Both the position numbers and the translations under genes were made by a program. A stretch of DNA of 37,937 bases from Chlamydiota bacterium (GTDB lineage Bacteria; Chlamydiota; Chlamydiia; Chlamydiales; Simkaniaceae), in contig JAAKFF010000005.1 of the NCBI GenBank assembly GCA_011065165.1, forward strand, positions 1 through 37,937, in the 5' to 3' direction. Below are positions 1 to 7,075 of this stretch, piece after piece. Within the stretch, counting starts at the first letter, position 1, and every line of letters begins with the position of its first letter. The notes beneath the pieces are model-generated. The model had not been told where the DNA came from, did not search any database, and was given only the letters and a program-made list of their open reading frames with translations.

Positions 1-231
1 AAAATCATGCGGCAGAACTTCTTCAAATGCTCCCTGCATAATGCCGACCTAGTCGTCTGCTACCTCTTCCCCAAAGGAATGACCCAGCTCAAATCCAAGT
101 TTGAGAGAGAGCTCAAACCAGGAACAGTAGTGGTGAGCAACACCTTCGCCATCCCCGGTTGGACGCCCATTGAGACCATTGAAGTGGACGACATCCACCG
201 CTCCAAAATCTACCTCTATCAGGTCCTATGA
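1..231 (+). CDS. Class I SAM-dependent methyltransferase, C-terminal end (partial)
   Basis: The reading frame is open from the first base of the window, so the 5' end lies outside it; the ATG at 7 is probably internal. The visible 76 residues resemble the last strands of a small class I SAM methyltransferase: ADLVVCYLFPKGM, then LKPGTVVVSNTFAIPGW, then a closing IYLYQV strand. This pattern is known from lysine-methyltransferase-like proteins of the FAM173 type, but the SAM-binding glycine motif is not in view, so substrate and exact family are unknown. The stop codon lies 2 bases from the stop of the convergent AbiEii gene. Confidence 0.55.
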   Translation, partial: KIMRQNFFKCSLHNADLVVCYLFPKGMTQLKSKFERELKPGTVVVSNTFAIPGWTPIETIEVDDIHRSKIYLYQVL

Positions 232-233
232 AT

Positions 234-1106
234 CTATCTCGATTTATTGATTTTCAAAGCATGAGTTTGAAAAAACAGATACAATTCACGATACGCCTCG
301 GACATCTTCTGCGATAACCCGCATTCAGTAGCAAGAGTCTCGTATAATGGGAGCCATTCAGGTGGCGGAGGTCCAACCTTTTCAGGAAGAGCATGAGTGC
401 CTCGCGAAGCAAAAACTTTTTGAAGTATGGTCCCAAAACTCGCTGCATTGATTGGTCGTAGTTGTATTAACAGCAACATATCAATCAGATCCTTCACTCG
501 AGAATTTAATCTGTGTTCACGAGGGAGAGTATAAGCATGAAATTTCTCTGCAAGTTGTTGCTCAACAGAGATCATTCGCATTTTGGGAGTCTCAATTCCA
601 CAATATCTAAGCCAATCAGCCCCATTAACATGCTCAACTTCATCTACAACAATATCGGCCCCTACATCAAGTTGAAACCTTACGAAAAGACGTTTGTCGA
701 TAAAAGAAGATACGGGATATCTCGCTCCGCCATATGGGGCATTATCCAAATCCATTTTTGCTGGCCCTACTTCGAAGGTAAAGTAATCCTTTATGTCTAT
801 CTTCACTAAATTTCGTAATTCGTGAATGATGACTTCCTCAATTTTCAAATGAGGGTCATCAATCCGATGTAAGCAAGTTAGATCGATATCTTTTGTCGCC
901 CTTGCAGTGGCAAAACGTAATTCCATTGCATAACCGCCTTTGAGAACAAAACTATCAGAATCATAATGAAAAATTCTGGCCAATAGCCTCTCAAAGGCCA
1001 CTTTTCACCGAATTCGTTGTAGATCTTGGCTATTTTTAGTAGCAATACTTTTTAAGCGCGATTCTAAGCTCCTACGAAAATCATTCGCTGTTCTAAAAGA
1101 TATCAT
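234..1106 (-). pseudogene. AbiEii-type nucleotidyltransferase toxin, interrupted by in-frame TGA
   Basis: AbiEii is the toxin of type IV toxin-antitoxin systems, a nucleotidyltransferase-fold protein first known from phage abortive infection. The frame starts with ATG at 1106, overlaps the end of AbiEi by 14 bases, and reads 33 residues (MISFRTANDFRRSLESRL... to LQRIR) before a TGA at 1007-1005. It then continues in the same frame as KVAFERLLARIF, LKGGYAMELR (about residue 56) and ATKDIDL (the two Asp near residues 73 and 75), and later EQQLAEKFHAY and VKDLIDMLLL, the usual AbiEii blocks. The residues on both sides of the TGA fit the family, so one C-to-T change of CGA (Arg) to TGA explains the break. 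A GTG at 1001, two codons after the stop, could start a protein of about 255 residues that keeps the catalytic motifs but lacks the first 35 residues; it has no good Shine-Dalgarno sequence. It is either a recent pseudogene or an N-truncated toxin. Confidence 0.8.
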
Positions 1107-1692
1107 GAATTAATCTCTTAATCTTTAGATAGATATCGGGATGAATATTCTTAAGTGCGACTAGTTCTTCCTTAGCCACAAGTCCCCGGTCCATGGATTG
1201 ACGAACCGCTTGAATAAGAAAGTTATCCGCAACAGTACCTGCTTCAATCACGTCAATTATTGTTCTAAGGGGGACTGTTACCCTATATCCCTGCCTCTCT
1301 TCTATCTCAGACCGATCTAAATGCCTAAAATGCAGATAAAGCACTTTTGGGGTTTCGATTCGTCTACGAAAATTGACAGGAACGGTCATATGCATCTTAG
1401 CTGGCATCACATCCGAAAGCTCGAGAATATCAAGCGCCGTCTCATGAGACCAGACTCCTTGGGGAATATCTTTAAGGTTCCGGCTCCAAAGGGTCCACAA
1501 CACAAGCTCCTGACGCTCAGTCACAGGATACCGTCCTAGCCGATAGATGCCTCTCTCCTCTTGAGTCCATTCTCCCGATGCTAGCAGTAAGTGGAAATTC
1601 GAGCGGGCATAGCCACATTCTTCCGCTTGCTTGGCAGTAAAAAAGCCTTGTTGGGGGGCTGCTATCTTGAAAAGCTGGTTTTGATTTCCCAT
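1093..1692 (-). CDS. AbiEi-type antitoxin / transcriptional regulator (type IV TA)
   Basis: The 199-residue product has the layout of AbiEi. An N-terminal winged helix (residues about 9-55: QGFFTAKQAEECGY, a recognition-helix region ARSNFHLLLASGEW, then RGIYRLGRYP) is followed by the AbiEi C-terminal domain (WSHETALDILELSD, PKVLYLHFRHLDRSEIEER, VPLRTIIDVIEAG). In this family the antitoxin represses its own operon and counteracts the AbiEii nucleotidyltransferase without stably binding it. The gene lies directly upstream of AbiEii and overlaps it by 14 bases, the expected antitoxin-toxin order. The ATG at 1692 was chosen because it precedes the winged helix; it abuts one arm of a 9-bp inverted repeat. 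The frame is intact, so the regulator is probably still functional although its toxin partner is broken. Confidence 0.85.
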   Translation of the reverse strand: MGNQNQLFKIAAPQQGFFTAKQAEECGYARSNFHLLLASGEWTQEERGIYRLGRYPVTERQELVLWTLWSRNLKDIPQGVWSHETALDILELSDVMPAKMHMTVPVNFRRRIETPKVLYLHFRHLDRSEIEERQGYRVTVPLRTIIDVIEAGTVADNFLIQAVRQSMDRGLVAKEELVALKNIHPDIYLKIKRLIHDIF

Positions 1693-1726
1693 GCACCAAT
1701 GTTATAATTTTTATGATATTGGTGCA
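1692..1726 (-). promoter_or_regulatory. Probable AbiEi operator: 9-bp inverted repeat at the abiE start
   Basis: TGCACCAAT (1692-1700) and ATTGGTGCA (1718-1726) form a perfect inverted repeat with a 17-bp A/T-rich spacer. One arm touches the AbiEi start codon, and the spacer holds a TATAAC-like hexamer on the leftward strand. AbiEi proteins are known to bind inverted repeats in their own promoter, so this is the natural autoregulatory site. Leftward transcription from the spacer would give a very short or leaderless mRNA, and no Shine-Dalgarno sequence is visible. Confidence 0.65.
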
Positions 1727-1757
1727 AATACCAATTTCTGGAGATCTCAAAAAGCGG

Positions 1758-1808
1758 TTAAGGAGTCGACTACTTCGGGCGCTCATCTTTCAAACTGAAA
1801 GTTTGGGA
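1758..1808 (-). repeat. Dispersed hairpin repeat, copy 1 (runs into the end of higA-like gene)
   Basis: These 51 bases match 8174-8224 at about 37 of 51 positions without gaps, sharing TTAAGG, GTCGACT and GTTTGGGA blocks. Both copies contain a short hairpin, here CAAACT-gaa-AGTTTG at 1791-1805. The stem differs from the other copy by a paired change, which suggests that the fold is conserved. The copy supplies the last codons and the stop of the HigA-like gene. Confidence 0.6.
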
Positions 1809-2109
1809 GAAGTGTTATTTTTCTATCTTGCCACACTATTGGGCGAACTTCTTTTTGGATCTTCTTGTCGCTCTTCTTAATGGTCATTTTCAAATCGAAG
1901 TCAGATTGAAGATTTAACCAAAATTGAGCAGAGGTTCCAAAGAATTTTGCAAAGCGTAGAGCTGTATCAGCTGTGACTGCTCTTTTCTTATTCAATATGA
2001 GAGTGATTCTGTTAACCGGCACCGAGAGATATTTTGCAAAAGCGCTCGCAGATAAATCAAGCTCTTTCAACTCCTCTCTAAGAATTTCTCCAGGATGTAT
2101 GGGTTTCAT
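1783..2109 (-). CDS. HigA-like antitoxin, XRE-family HTH protein (no HigB found)
   Basis: The 108-residue protein begins MKPIHPGEILREELKELDLS, the hallmark start of HigA/VapI antitoxins. A Cro/C1-type helix-turn-helix follows (SASAFAKYLSVPVNRITLIL, then KKRAVTADTALRFAKFFGTS) and the family's AQFWLNLQSDFDL segment. HigA proteins neutralise the RelE-fold mRNA nuclease HigB and repress the shared promoter. The start at 2109 is 4 bases after the glyQS stop, so it may be translated from glyQS read-through mRNA. An upstream higB is expected but absent: glyQS occupies that side and the AbiE pair the other. The last residues and the stop (TGA 1785-1783) are encoded inside a hairpin repeat, so the original C-terminus may have been replaced. 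It is probably an orphan antitoxin or a gene captured after glyQS. Confidence 0.85.
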   Translation of the reverse strand: MKPIHPGEILREELKELDLSASAFAKYLSVPVNRITLILNKKRAVTADTALRFAKFFGTSAQFWLNLQSDFDLKMTIKKSDKKIQKEVRPIVWQDRKITLLPNFQFER

Positions 2110-2113
2110 CTTA

Positions 2114-5080
2114 TTAGCTGTTTTGGATTTTTCCAAAGTCAAGGAGTTGGGAGAAGTGGGAGAAGACCTCCTGGAGGAGGGCGATGCGGTTGGAGCGGAG
2201 CGCCTGCTCATCGGAGAGGATTTTGACCTCATCGAAGAGGAGGCTGAGGGGAGTCTGGAGCTTGGCGAGCTGCTCGAATGCACTCTGGTAGTTCTTCTCT
2301 AAGAGTAGAGCGTTGAAGGGTTTTTTCAGGGAAGAGAGGGAGTCGTAGAGGTTCTGCTCTGCCGGCTCTTTAAAGAGCGACGGTTTGAGGGAGTGCTTTT
2401 TCTCTTTTCCGATCTGTCCCTTTGCCCGCTTATAGACTTCAAAGAGGCTATCGAAGTGGGCACTTTGGCGGAACTCATGGAGCGCCTTCGTTTTGAGATA
2501 TTGATCGTAAGGGTTGCTGCACCTGCCTTGGAGGGAGGCCTCGATCTCATCTTTTTGGAAGCCATACTCTTCGAGCACTCCTTTCGCCCGTTTCGTAATA
2601 AAGTCAAGAATCTCTGGATCTTTGATGAGCTGCTCAAGGTTTAAATTGAGGTCGTTCTCAATGAGTATTTTTATCACTCCGATCGCCTGGCGGCGGAGGG
2701 CAAAGGGGTCGCTTGAAGAGGTGGGTTTTAGGCCGACACTGAAGTAGCTGATCAGATTGTCGAGCTTGTCAGCTAGGCTCAGGATAATGCCGACGGGAGA
2801 AGTGGGGAGAGCGCCTCCTTCAGACTTTGGAAGCCAGTGCTCTTCGATTGCTACCGCAACCTCACTATCTTCCTTCTGGTGGAGGGCGTAATGTTTGCCG
2901 ATCGTTCCTTGGAGGTCGGTGAACTCCTGAACTAGCTCCGTTGCGAGGTCCGCCTTGGAGAGCTTTGCTGCGCGCACAACGAGCTTCTCATCGCCAAAAG
3001 AGAGGGTTTGAGAGAGTGTGAGCGCGAGATGTGTGATACGGGAGACCTTGTCAGCCACCGAGCCGAGATCTTTCTGGAAGATGATCGTTTCGAGCTTCTT
3101 TGCGAACTCATCGAGAGAGGTTTTTAAGTCCTCTTCATAGAGAAAGACGCCATCGGAGAGGCGGGCAGAGAGGACATTTTGATTGCCTTTCGTTATCGTC
3201 TCATTTGGCTGGTTATCGGCGGTGATGACGAAGAGAGGGGCAAGCTTTCCTGTGTGACCCAGGAGAGGGAAATACTTCTGATGCTCCACCATCTCTGAGA
3301 TGAGGACCTCTTCGGGAGCGCGCAGAAAATTCTCATCAAAGGAGGCGCAGATGAGCTGAGGCCACTCAGAGAGATAGAGGACTTGAGGCAGCACCCTCTC
3401 TTTTTCAATCGCTGTGGTTCCGCTCTCCATCTCAATTTTACTCAGCTGATCTAAGATCGATTTTTTTCTCACCTCAGTGCTGACCATGATGCTATTTTCG
3501 AGGCATCTAGAGAGATAATCGGAAGCGTTTTCAATCTCAAAAGAGCTATTGCAAAGCTGCGCATGACCCCTGGAAACTCTCCCCGAGGTGACGCCTGCCA
3601 ATTCAAAAGGAACGATCTGCGATCCCAGAAGGGCGACAAACCACTTCAGAGGGCGCGCATAGCTCGTTTCGATAGCGCCCCAGCGCATCTGCTTGGGGAA
3701 GCTGAGAGTGGCGATGAGCTGAGGAAGAGAGCTGCTCAGCAGTTGAAGAGTCGAACCTCCCTCTTCCACCACGTCCGCCATGAGATAGTCGGAGCCTTTG
3801 ATCTCTTGCAGGTAGAAGACGTCGTGATCTTTTACCTCTTTCAAAGTCGGTGGGTGGTCAATGCCGAGGGATTTAAAGAAGCCAACGCCCTGTTTCGTCG
3901 CCCTACCTTCTGCATCAAATGCTACACTCACAGGAGGGCCCTTTCGATGAATAGTTCGACTCTCACTGCCATGGGAGAGCCCCTCAACAAGGACGCTTAA
4001 TCGGCGGGGCGTGCCAAAGAGAGTGATAGCGCCGTAAGAGAGTCCCTTAAGGAGTTTTGTGATTGCATTTTTGAGATTTTGACATCCGATCGGAATAAAA
4101 GTTGCGGGAAGCTCTTCAGAGCCGATTTCTAGGAGGAGATCGCTAGACTCTTTCGGATTAAAGTCTACGGGGAGCGCTGCTTTTGGCTCAGGAGTTTTCT
4201 GCTCAGTTTTTGGAGGTAGAAGGGGAAAGCCGAGCTTCTCCCTCGACTTCAGATACTCCGCAGCCACCGCTCTAGTGAGGGTGCGAACGCGGCTGATGTA
4301 GCCTGTACGTTCAGTCACTGAGAGCATGCCGCGCGCCTCTAACATATTGAAAGCATGGGACGCTTTCATCACAAAATCGTAAGCTGGGATGGGCAGTTTG
4401 AGATCGATCATCGCCTTCGCCTCCCGCTCAAAATCTTCAAAGTGGCGGAGCCACATCTCAGTCGAGGCGTGATAGAAGTTGTAGTTGCTCCACTCCACTT
4501 CACTTCGATGGTAGATCTCTCCATAGGTGAGATCACTGTTGTACTGCATCTCAAAGAAGTTCTCTTTTCCCTGCACGATCATAGAGAGCCGCTCTAATCC
4601 GTAGGTGAGCTCCACACTGATCGGTGCTAAAGGTTGTCCCGCTACCGATTGAAAATAGGTGAACTGCGTCACCTCCATCCCATCGATCCACACCTCCCAT
4701 CCGAGGCCCCAGGCGCCAAGCGTTGGGGACTCCCAATCATCATGAACAAAACGGACGTCATGCTCCTCAAGATTAAATCCGATCACCTTTAGCGATTGCA
4801 GATAGAGCTCTTGGATATCAGAAGGGGAGGGTTTCATGAGCACTTGAAGCTGATGAAAGAGCTGCGTACGGTTGGGGTTCTCTCCAAACCGGCCATCTTG
4901 AGGACGCCGCGAGGGCTCCACATAGACGCAGTTGAAGGGTTCAGGACCGAGGCAGCGCAAGAAGGTCGCAGGGTTAAATGTCCCAGCGCCCACCTCAACA
5001 TCGTATCCCTGTTGAATGAGGCATCCCTTCTCAGCCCAGTAGGCGGTAAGGTTACTTATAATTTGTTGAAAAGTCAGCAT
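2114..5080 (-). CDS. glyQS: Glycine--tRNA ligase, fused alpha and beta subunits
   Basis: The gene encodes 988 residues. The first ~290 are the catalytic alpha subunit of bacterial glycyl-tRNA synthetase (AYWAEKGCLIQQGYD near the start, PSRRPQDGRFGENPNR, DDWESPTLGAWGLGWEVW, VAGQPLAPISVELTYGLER). From about residue 310 the beta subunit follows (DLLLEIGSEELPATFIP, later the HD-like and C-terminal tRNA-binding parts). Most bacteria with this enzyme type encode two proteins; the fusion is typical of Chlamydiae. It charges tRNA-Gly in the cytosol. The ATG at 5080 (MLTFQQIISNLTAYW) matches the usual alpha-subunit start; a longer in-frame ATG at 5167 would run into the divergent rlmN gene and is unlikely. 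The 49-bp gap to rlmN must hold both promoters. Confidence 0.95.
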   Translation of the reverse strand: MLTFQQIISNLTAYWAEKGCLIQQGYDVEVGAGTFNPATFLRCLGPEPFNCVYVEPSRRPQDGRFGENPNRTQLFHQLQVLMKPSPSDIQELYLQSLKVIGFNLEEHDVRFVHDDWESPTLGAWGLGWEVWIDGMEVTQFTYFQSVAGQPLAPISVELTYGLERLSMIVQGKENFFEMQYNSDLTYGEIYHRSEVEWSNYNFYHASTEMWLRHFEDFEREAKAMIDLKLPIPAYDFVMKASHAFNMLEARGMLSVTERTGYISRVRTLTRAVAAEYLKSREKLGFPLLPPKTEQKTPEPKAALPVDFNPKESSDLLLEIGSEELPATFIPIGCQNLKNAITKLLKGLSYGAITLFGTPRRLSVLVEGLSHGSESRTIHRKGPPVSVAFDAEGRATKQGVGFFKSLGIDHPPTLKEVKDHDVFYLQEIKGSDYLMADVVEEGGSTLQLLSSSLPQLIATLSFPKQMRWGAIETSYARPLKWFVALLGSQIVPFELAGVTSGRVSRGHAQLCNSSFEIENASDYLSRCLENSIMVSTEVRKKSILDQLSKIEMESGTTAIEKERVLPQVLYLSEWPQLICASFDENFLRAPEEVLISEMVEHQKYFPLLGHTGKLAPLFVITADNQPNETITKGNQNVLSARLSDGVFLYEEDLKTSLDEFAKKLETIIFQKDLGSVADKVSRITHLALTLSQTLSFGDEKLVVRAAKLSKADLATELVQEFTDLQGTIGKHYALHQKEDSEVAVAIEEHWLPKSEGGALPTSPVGIILSLADKLDNLISYFSVGLKPTSSSDPFALRRQAIGVIKILIENDLNLNLEQLIKDPEILDFITKRAKGVLEEYGFQKDEIEASLQGRCSNPYDQYLKTKALHEFRQSAHFDSLFEVYKRAKGQIGKEKKHSLKPSLFKEPAEQNLYDSLSSLKKPFNALLLEKNYQSAFEQLAKLQTPLSLLFDEVKILSDEQALRSNRIALLQEVFSHFSQLLDFGKIQNS

Positions 5081-5129
5081 AGGCAAAAATTGTGGTCTAT
5101 GAAATAATAGTGCCCAATTAGGAGTTATT

Positions 5130-6221
5130 ATGCGAGAATTTTGTGGACTTTTGGCAAGTGAGCTCAAAGCGTATACTGAAGAGGAGGGCTCGGCCTCCTA
5201 TAGAACGAAGCAACTTTTTGATTGGGTCTACCAGAAAGGAGTCACCGATTATAGCGCCATGTCCAATCTTCCCAAGAAGCTGCGTGAGATCTTTGAAGAG
5301 AGAGTCCGCCTTGGAATTCTGTCGCTAGAAAAAGTTGAAGAGTCTGATGATGGGGAGACGACCAAATTTTTATGGGGGTTCTCCGATGGTCAGAGCGTCG
5401 AGTCGGTCCTGATCCGCTCCATGAAGCGGCGTACCGTCTGCATCTCCTCTCAAATAGGCTGCCCCGCACGCTGCGCCTTCTGCGCCTCCGGTCAGAGCGG
5501 GCTCATCCGCAACCTTACCGCCGCTGAGATCATTGAACAGGTAGTCCATATCAACGCCCATCTCCTCGAGCAGGGAGAAGAGGTCACCCACATCGTCTTC
5601 ATGGGAATGGGAGAGCCTCTAGAGAACTACGAAGCGGTTGTTCGGGCGCTAAAAATCCTTATCGATCCCGAACTCTTCGGCTTCTCTCCCCGAAAAATCA
5701 CCGTTTCAACCGTTGGCGTCCCCAAAAATATTAAGCGCCTCATGAATGAAGAGCTCAACGTTAACCTCGCCCTCTCCCTCCACGCCCCGAATCAGCAGCT
5801 GCGCAAAAAGATCGTTCCCTACGCTCGAAAATTTCCTTTAGAGGATCTACTCCGGGCAGCGCGCGCCTATGCGCAGAAGAGCAAACGTGATATCACCTAT
5901 GAGTATGTGATGATCGCTGGTGTGAATGACAAAAGAGAGCATGCAAAAGAGCTCGTAGCCCTCCTGAAAAATGAACAGTGCTGCGTCAATCTGATCCCCT
6001 ACAATCCTGTTGACGGTATAAACCTGAGACGGCCAGAGAGAGAGGCGATCGAAGCCTTCCGCTCCATCCTCACCGACGGTGGCGTTAGAAGCACCTGGCG
6101 CTATACCAAAGGGAAGGATATCGCCGCCGCATGTGGACAGCTTGCGCTAAAGCAGAAAAACCTTTTGAATATGGTTCCAAACCAGTATAAAGTGACAGAA
6201 ACAACCGTAGCAAATCGATGA
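5130..6221 (+). CDS. rlmN: Dual-specificity RNA methyltransferase RlmN (radical SAM)
   Basis: The 363-residue protein is a radical-SAM enzyme that methylates C2 of A2503 in 23S rRNA and of A37 in some tRNAs, tuning accuracy at the peptidyl-transferase centre. The CxxxCxxC iron-sulfur motif is visible as GCPARCAFCASG (about residues 109-120). MGMGEPLENYE and the SLHAPNQQLRKKIVP block follow. The conserved C-terminal cysteine that accepts the methyl group is in DIAAACGQL. Length and order match the family. The ATG at 5130 has a good Shine-Dalgarno TAGGAG. The stop overlaps an in-frame ATG of the pgsA frame, so rlmN and pgsA are probably co-transcribed. Confidence 0.95.
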   Translation: MREFCGLLASELKAYTEEEGSASYRTKQLFDWVYQKGVTDYSAMSNLPKKLREIFEERVRLGILSLEKVEESDDGETTKFLWGFSDGQSVESVLIRSMKRRTVCISSQIGCPARCAFCASGQSGLIRNLTAAEIIEQVVHINAHLLEQGEEVTHIVFMGMGEPLENYEAVVRALKILIDPELFGFSPRKITVSTVGVPKNIKRLMNEELNVNLALSLHAPNQQLRKKIVPYARKFPLEDLLRAARAYAQKSKRDITYEYVMIAGVNDKREHAKELVALLKNEQCCVNLIPYNPVDGINLRRPEREAIEAFRSILTDGGVRSTWRYTKGKDIAAACGQLALKQKNLLNMVPNQYKVTETTVANR

Positions 6222-6262
6222 GAGCAGCCATTATACCTTCTCTAATGAGGGAGAACCTCCCC

Positions 6263-6856
6263 ATGAAGCTGCCGATGATCTTGACCCTTGGGCGCATCTT
6301 TATCAGCCCCATCTTCCTCATCTTCTATCTGAAATACCAACAGCTGGGCATCTCAATGCACCTCCTGCCATTCATCCTGCTCTCCCTACTGATCGTCTCA
6401 GAACTTTCAGACTTCTTCGATGGCTACCTTGCCCGGAAACACGATACCGTCACCCAGCTCGGAAAGCTCCTAGATCCCATGGCAGATACCATCACCCGGC
6501 TTACGATTCTTCTTACCTTCACTCAAGGGGTTATACGCCTGCCCCTACTTCTAGTCTTTGTCTTCATCTACCGCGATATGATGATCAGCACCTTGCGCAC
6601 CCTCTGCGCACTAAAAGGGGTCACCCTAGCCGCCCGCACCAGCGGAAAGATCAAAGCTGTCCTACAAGGTCTCTCCATCTTCGCCATTCTTATCCTGATG
6701 ATCCCCTACGCCTGGGGAAGCCTCTCCTTAGAGCAGCTTCAAGATATCAGCTTCTATATCATTAGCGCCGCCGCCGTCTACACCCTCTTCTCCGGAGTGG
6801 AGTATCTCTGGACTAACCGCCTCTACGTCAAACACGCCTGGGAAAAGAGCAACTGA
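6263..6856 (+). CDS. pgsA: CDP-alcohol phosphatidyltransferase (phosphatidylglycerophosphate synthase)
   Basis: This integral membrane enzyme transfers phosphatidyl from CDP-diacylglycerol to an alcohol, in PgsA glycerol-3-phosphate, for phosphatidylglycerol synthesis. The CDP-OH-P signature is complete: DFFDGYLARKHD followed by GKLLDPMAD, giving DxxDGxxAR...GxxxDxxxD. About five hydrophobic segments surround it. The frame is open from an ATG at 6218 that overlaps the rlmN stop, but MKLPMILTLGRI at 6263 matches the usual PgsA N-terminus and has GGGAG 9 bases upstream, so I chose it (197 residues); 6245 is another option. In Chlamydia trachomatis the pgsA homologue lies next to glyQS and glgA, as here. 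The precise alcohol acceptor is inferred from context. Confidence 0.88.
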   Translation: MKLPMILTLGRIFISPIFLIFYLKYQQLGISMHLLPFILLSLLIVSELSDFFDGYLARKHDTVTQLGKLLDPMADTITRLTILLTFTQGVIRLPLLLVFVFIYRDMMISTLRTLCALKGVTLAARTSGKIKAVLQGLSIFAILILMIPYAWGSLSLEQLQDISFYIISAAAVYTLFSGVEYLWTNRLYVKHAWEKSN

Positions 6857-6862
6857 TACGTC

Positions 6863-6876
6863 GGGGGTTTGCCCCC
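6863..6876 (+). terminator. Possible hairpin terminator after pgsA
   Basis: GGGGG-TTTG-CCCCC lies 7 bases after the pgsA stop. The stem is all G/C with a 4-base loop. It lacks a following T-run, so intrinsic termination is uncertain. The rest of the 219-bp gap to the next gene is A/T-rich and carries a promoter near its end. Confidence 0.35.
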
Positions 6877-7007
6877 CTGCCCCCTTGTCGCTGTGGAAAA
6901 TCTTGTTGAACTGCCATAGGATATTTTTTAATCTTTTTTGAACTATATGCCTGTTGCTATCGAGCAGAAAATGTTTTTTTTGCCTCAATATTTTTATTTA
7001 CACTCCA

Positions 7008-7075
7008 ATTAGTGTGAAAACTTGATTTTTAGTTGAATATCGTCTATTCTTTCTCCATCAAAAGAGGAAGAAATT
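7008..7075 (+). repeat. Duplicated promoter/leader segment, copy A
   Basis: The bases just upstream of the gene at 7076 closely match 8248-8313 upstream of the gene at 8314. Both begin AGTGTGAAAACTTG, continue with TTTTTAGTT and ATCG, and end with CCATC and a purine-rich Shine-Dalgarno stretch; the distance to the start codon differs by only 2 bases. This indicates duplication of a promoter and leader rather than chance. Confidence 0.7.
7022..7050 (+). promoter_or_regulatory. Promoter of the F-box-like gene
   Basis: TTGATT (7022-7027) and TATTCT (7045-7050) are separated by 17 bases, a good match to a housekeeping sigma promoter. Transcription would start about 20 bases before the Shine-Dalgarno GAGGAAG of the gene at 7076. 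The second copy upstream of 8314 keeps the same spacing. Confidence 0.6.

Noticed and set aside
2393-2644. Hydrophobic frame opposite glyQS
   Set aside because: It is antisense to the GlyS beta-domain coding region, with composition explained by that gene.
5081-5167. Longer glyQS N-terminus starting at 5167
   Set aside because: It would overlap the rlmN start by 38 bases, and the extra residues match nothing in glycyl-tRNA synthetases.
6863-6876. Strong intrinsic terminator after pgsA
   Set aside because: The hairpin is good but no T-run follows; kept only as a low-confidence terminator.
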